Below, piece after piece: positions 63,544-64,000 of a DNA stretch of 64,000 bases. The DNA is from Imhoffiella fuscus. Lineage in GTDB: Bacteria; Pseudomonadota; Gammaproteobacteria; Chromatiales; Chromatiaceae. The notes under the pieces are model-generated. The model was given only the letters and a program-made list of their open reading frames with translations, searched no databases and was not told where the DNA came from. Made by a program: the position numbers and the translations under genes. The DNA lies in assembly GCF_042682685.1 (NCBI RefSeq), contig NZ_JBHUHX010000047.1, positions 1-64,000 on the forward strand, given 5' to 3'. Position 1 is the first letter of the stretch; each line of letters opens with the position of its first letter.

Positions 63544-64000
<457 letters not shown>

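Overview
The window is GC-rich and densely coded. It looks like the chromosome of a gammaproteobacterium, most probably of the purple-sulfur (Chromatiaceae-like) type. That placement is inference from overall gene style (PomAB stator, HAE1 RND pump, SapC with type I secretion, complete urt-ure locus). No rRNA, tRNA or photosynthesis gene is present to confirm it.

Layout. 1-20.9 kb is a surface-glycan and secretion region. It holds a Wzt-type ABC ATPase, a glycosyltransferase and two sulfotransferases on the plus strand, followed by a secreted subtilase. A tight minus-strand run then reads type I secretion ATPase, HlyD adaptor, small membrane protein, glycosyltransferase, Wzm-type permease, sulfotransferase, giant three-domain glycosyltransferase and AsnB-like amidotransferase, with SapC next door. 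21-43 kb is mixed housekeeping: an orphan exported protein, YgiQ, PomA/PomB/PilZ, an RND efflux pump with a TetR regulator and a clear tandem operator, a chemoreceptor, an RNA C5-methyltransferase, a RimK-like ligase paired with a GNAT-C39 peptidase fusion, ArgE, a radical SAM protein and a zinc metallopeptidase. 43.3-64 kb is urea uptake and breakdown: urtABCDE, then ureD-A-B-C-E-F-G with a few unrelated genes between. A sigma-54-like promoter and NtrC-like half-sites precede urtA.

The most striking structure is at the right end. ureG is cut after codon 75, and a 5.4-kb insert follows. A second ureG starting from its own ATG then restores the reading frame and runs off the window. The two ureG 5' ends form 287/288-bp direct repeats; over the 225 shared coding bases they differ at 8 positions, all synonymous. 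The insert carries a translationally coupled minus-strand operon: GHKL (Bergerat-fold) ATPase, Rossmann/methyltransferase-like protein, C5-cytosine methyltransferase and Vsr-type nuclease. I interpret this as a mobile restriction-modification-like defence cassette. It is followed by a broken BrnT toxin, an intact BrnA antitoxin and other gene remnants.

Intergenic gaps, especially in the urt-ure locus, are seeded with small inverted and heptameric repeats (urtD-urtE, ureA-ureB, after ureC, beside the RND genes, before the RimK-like gene).
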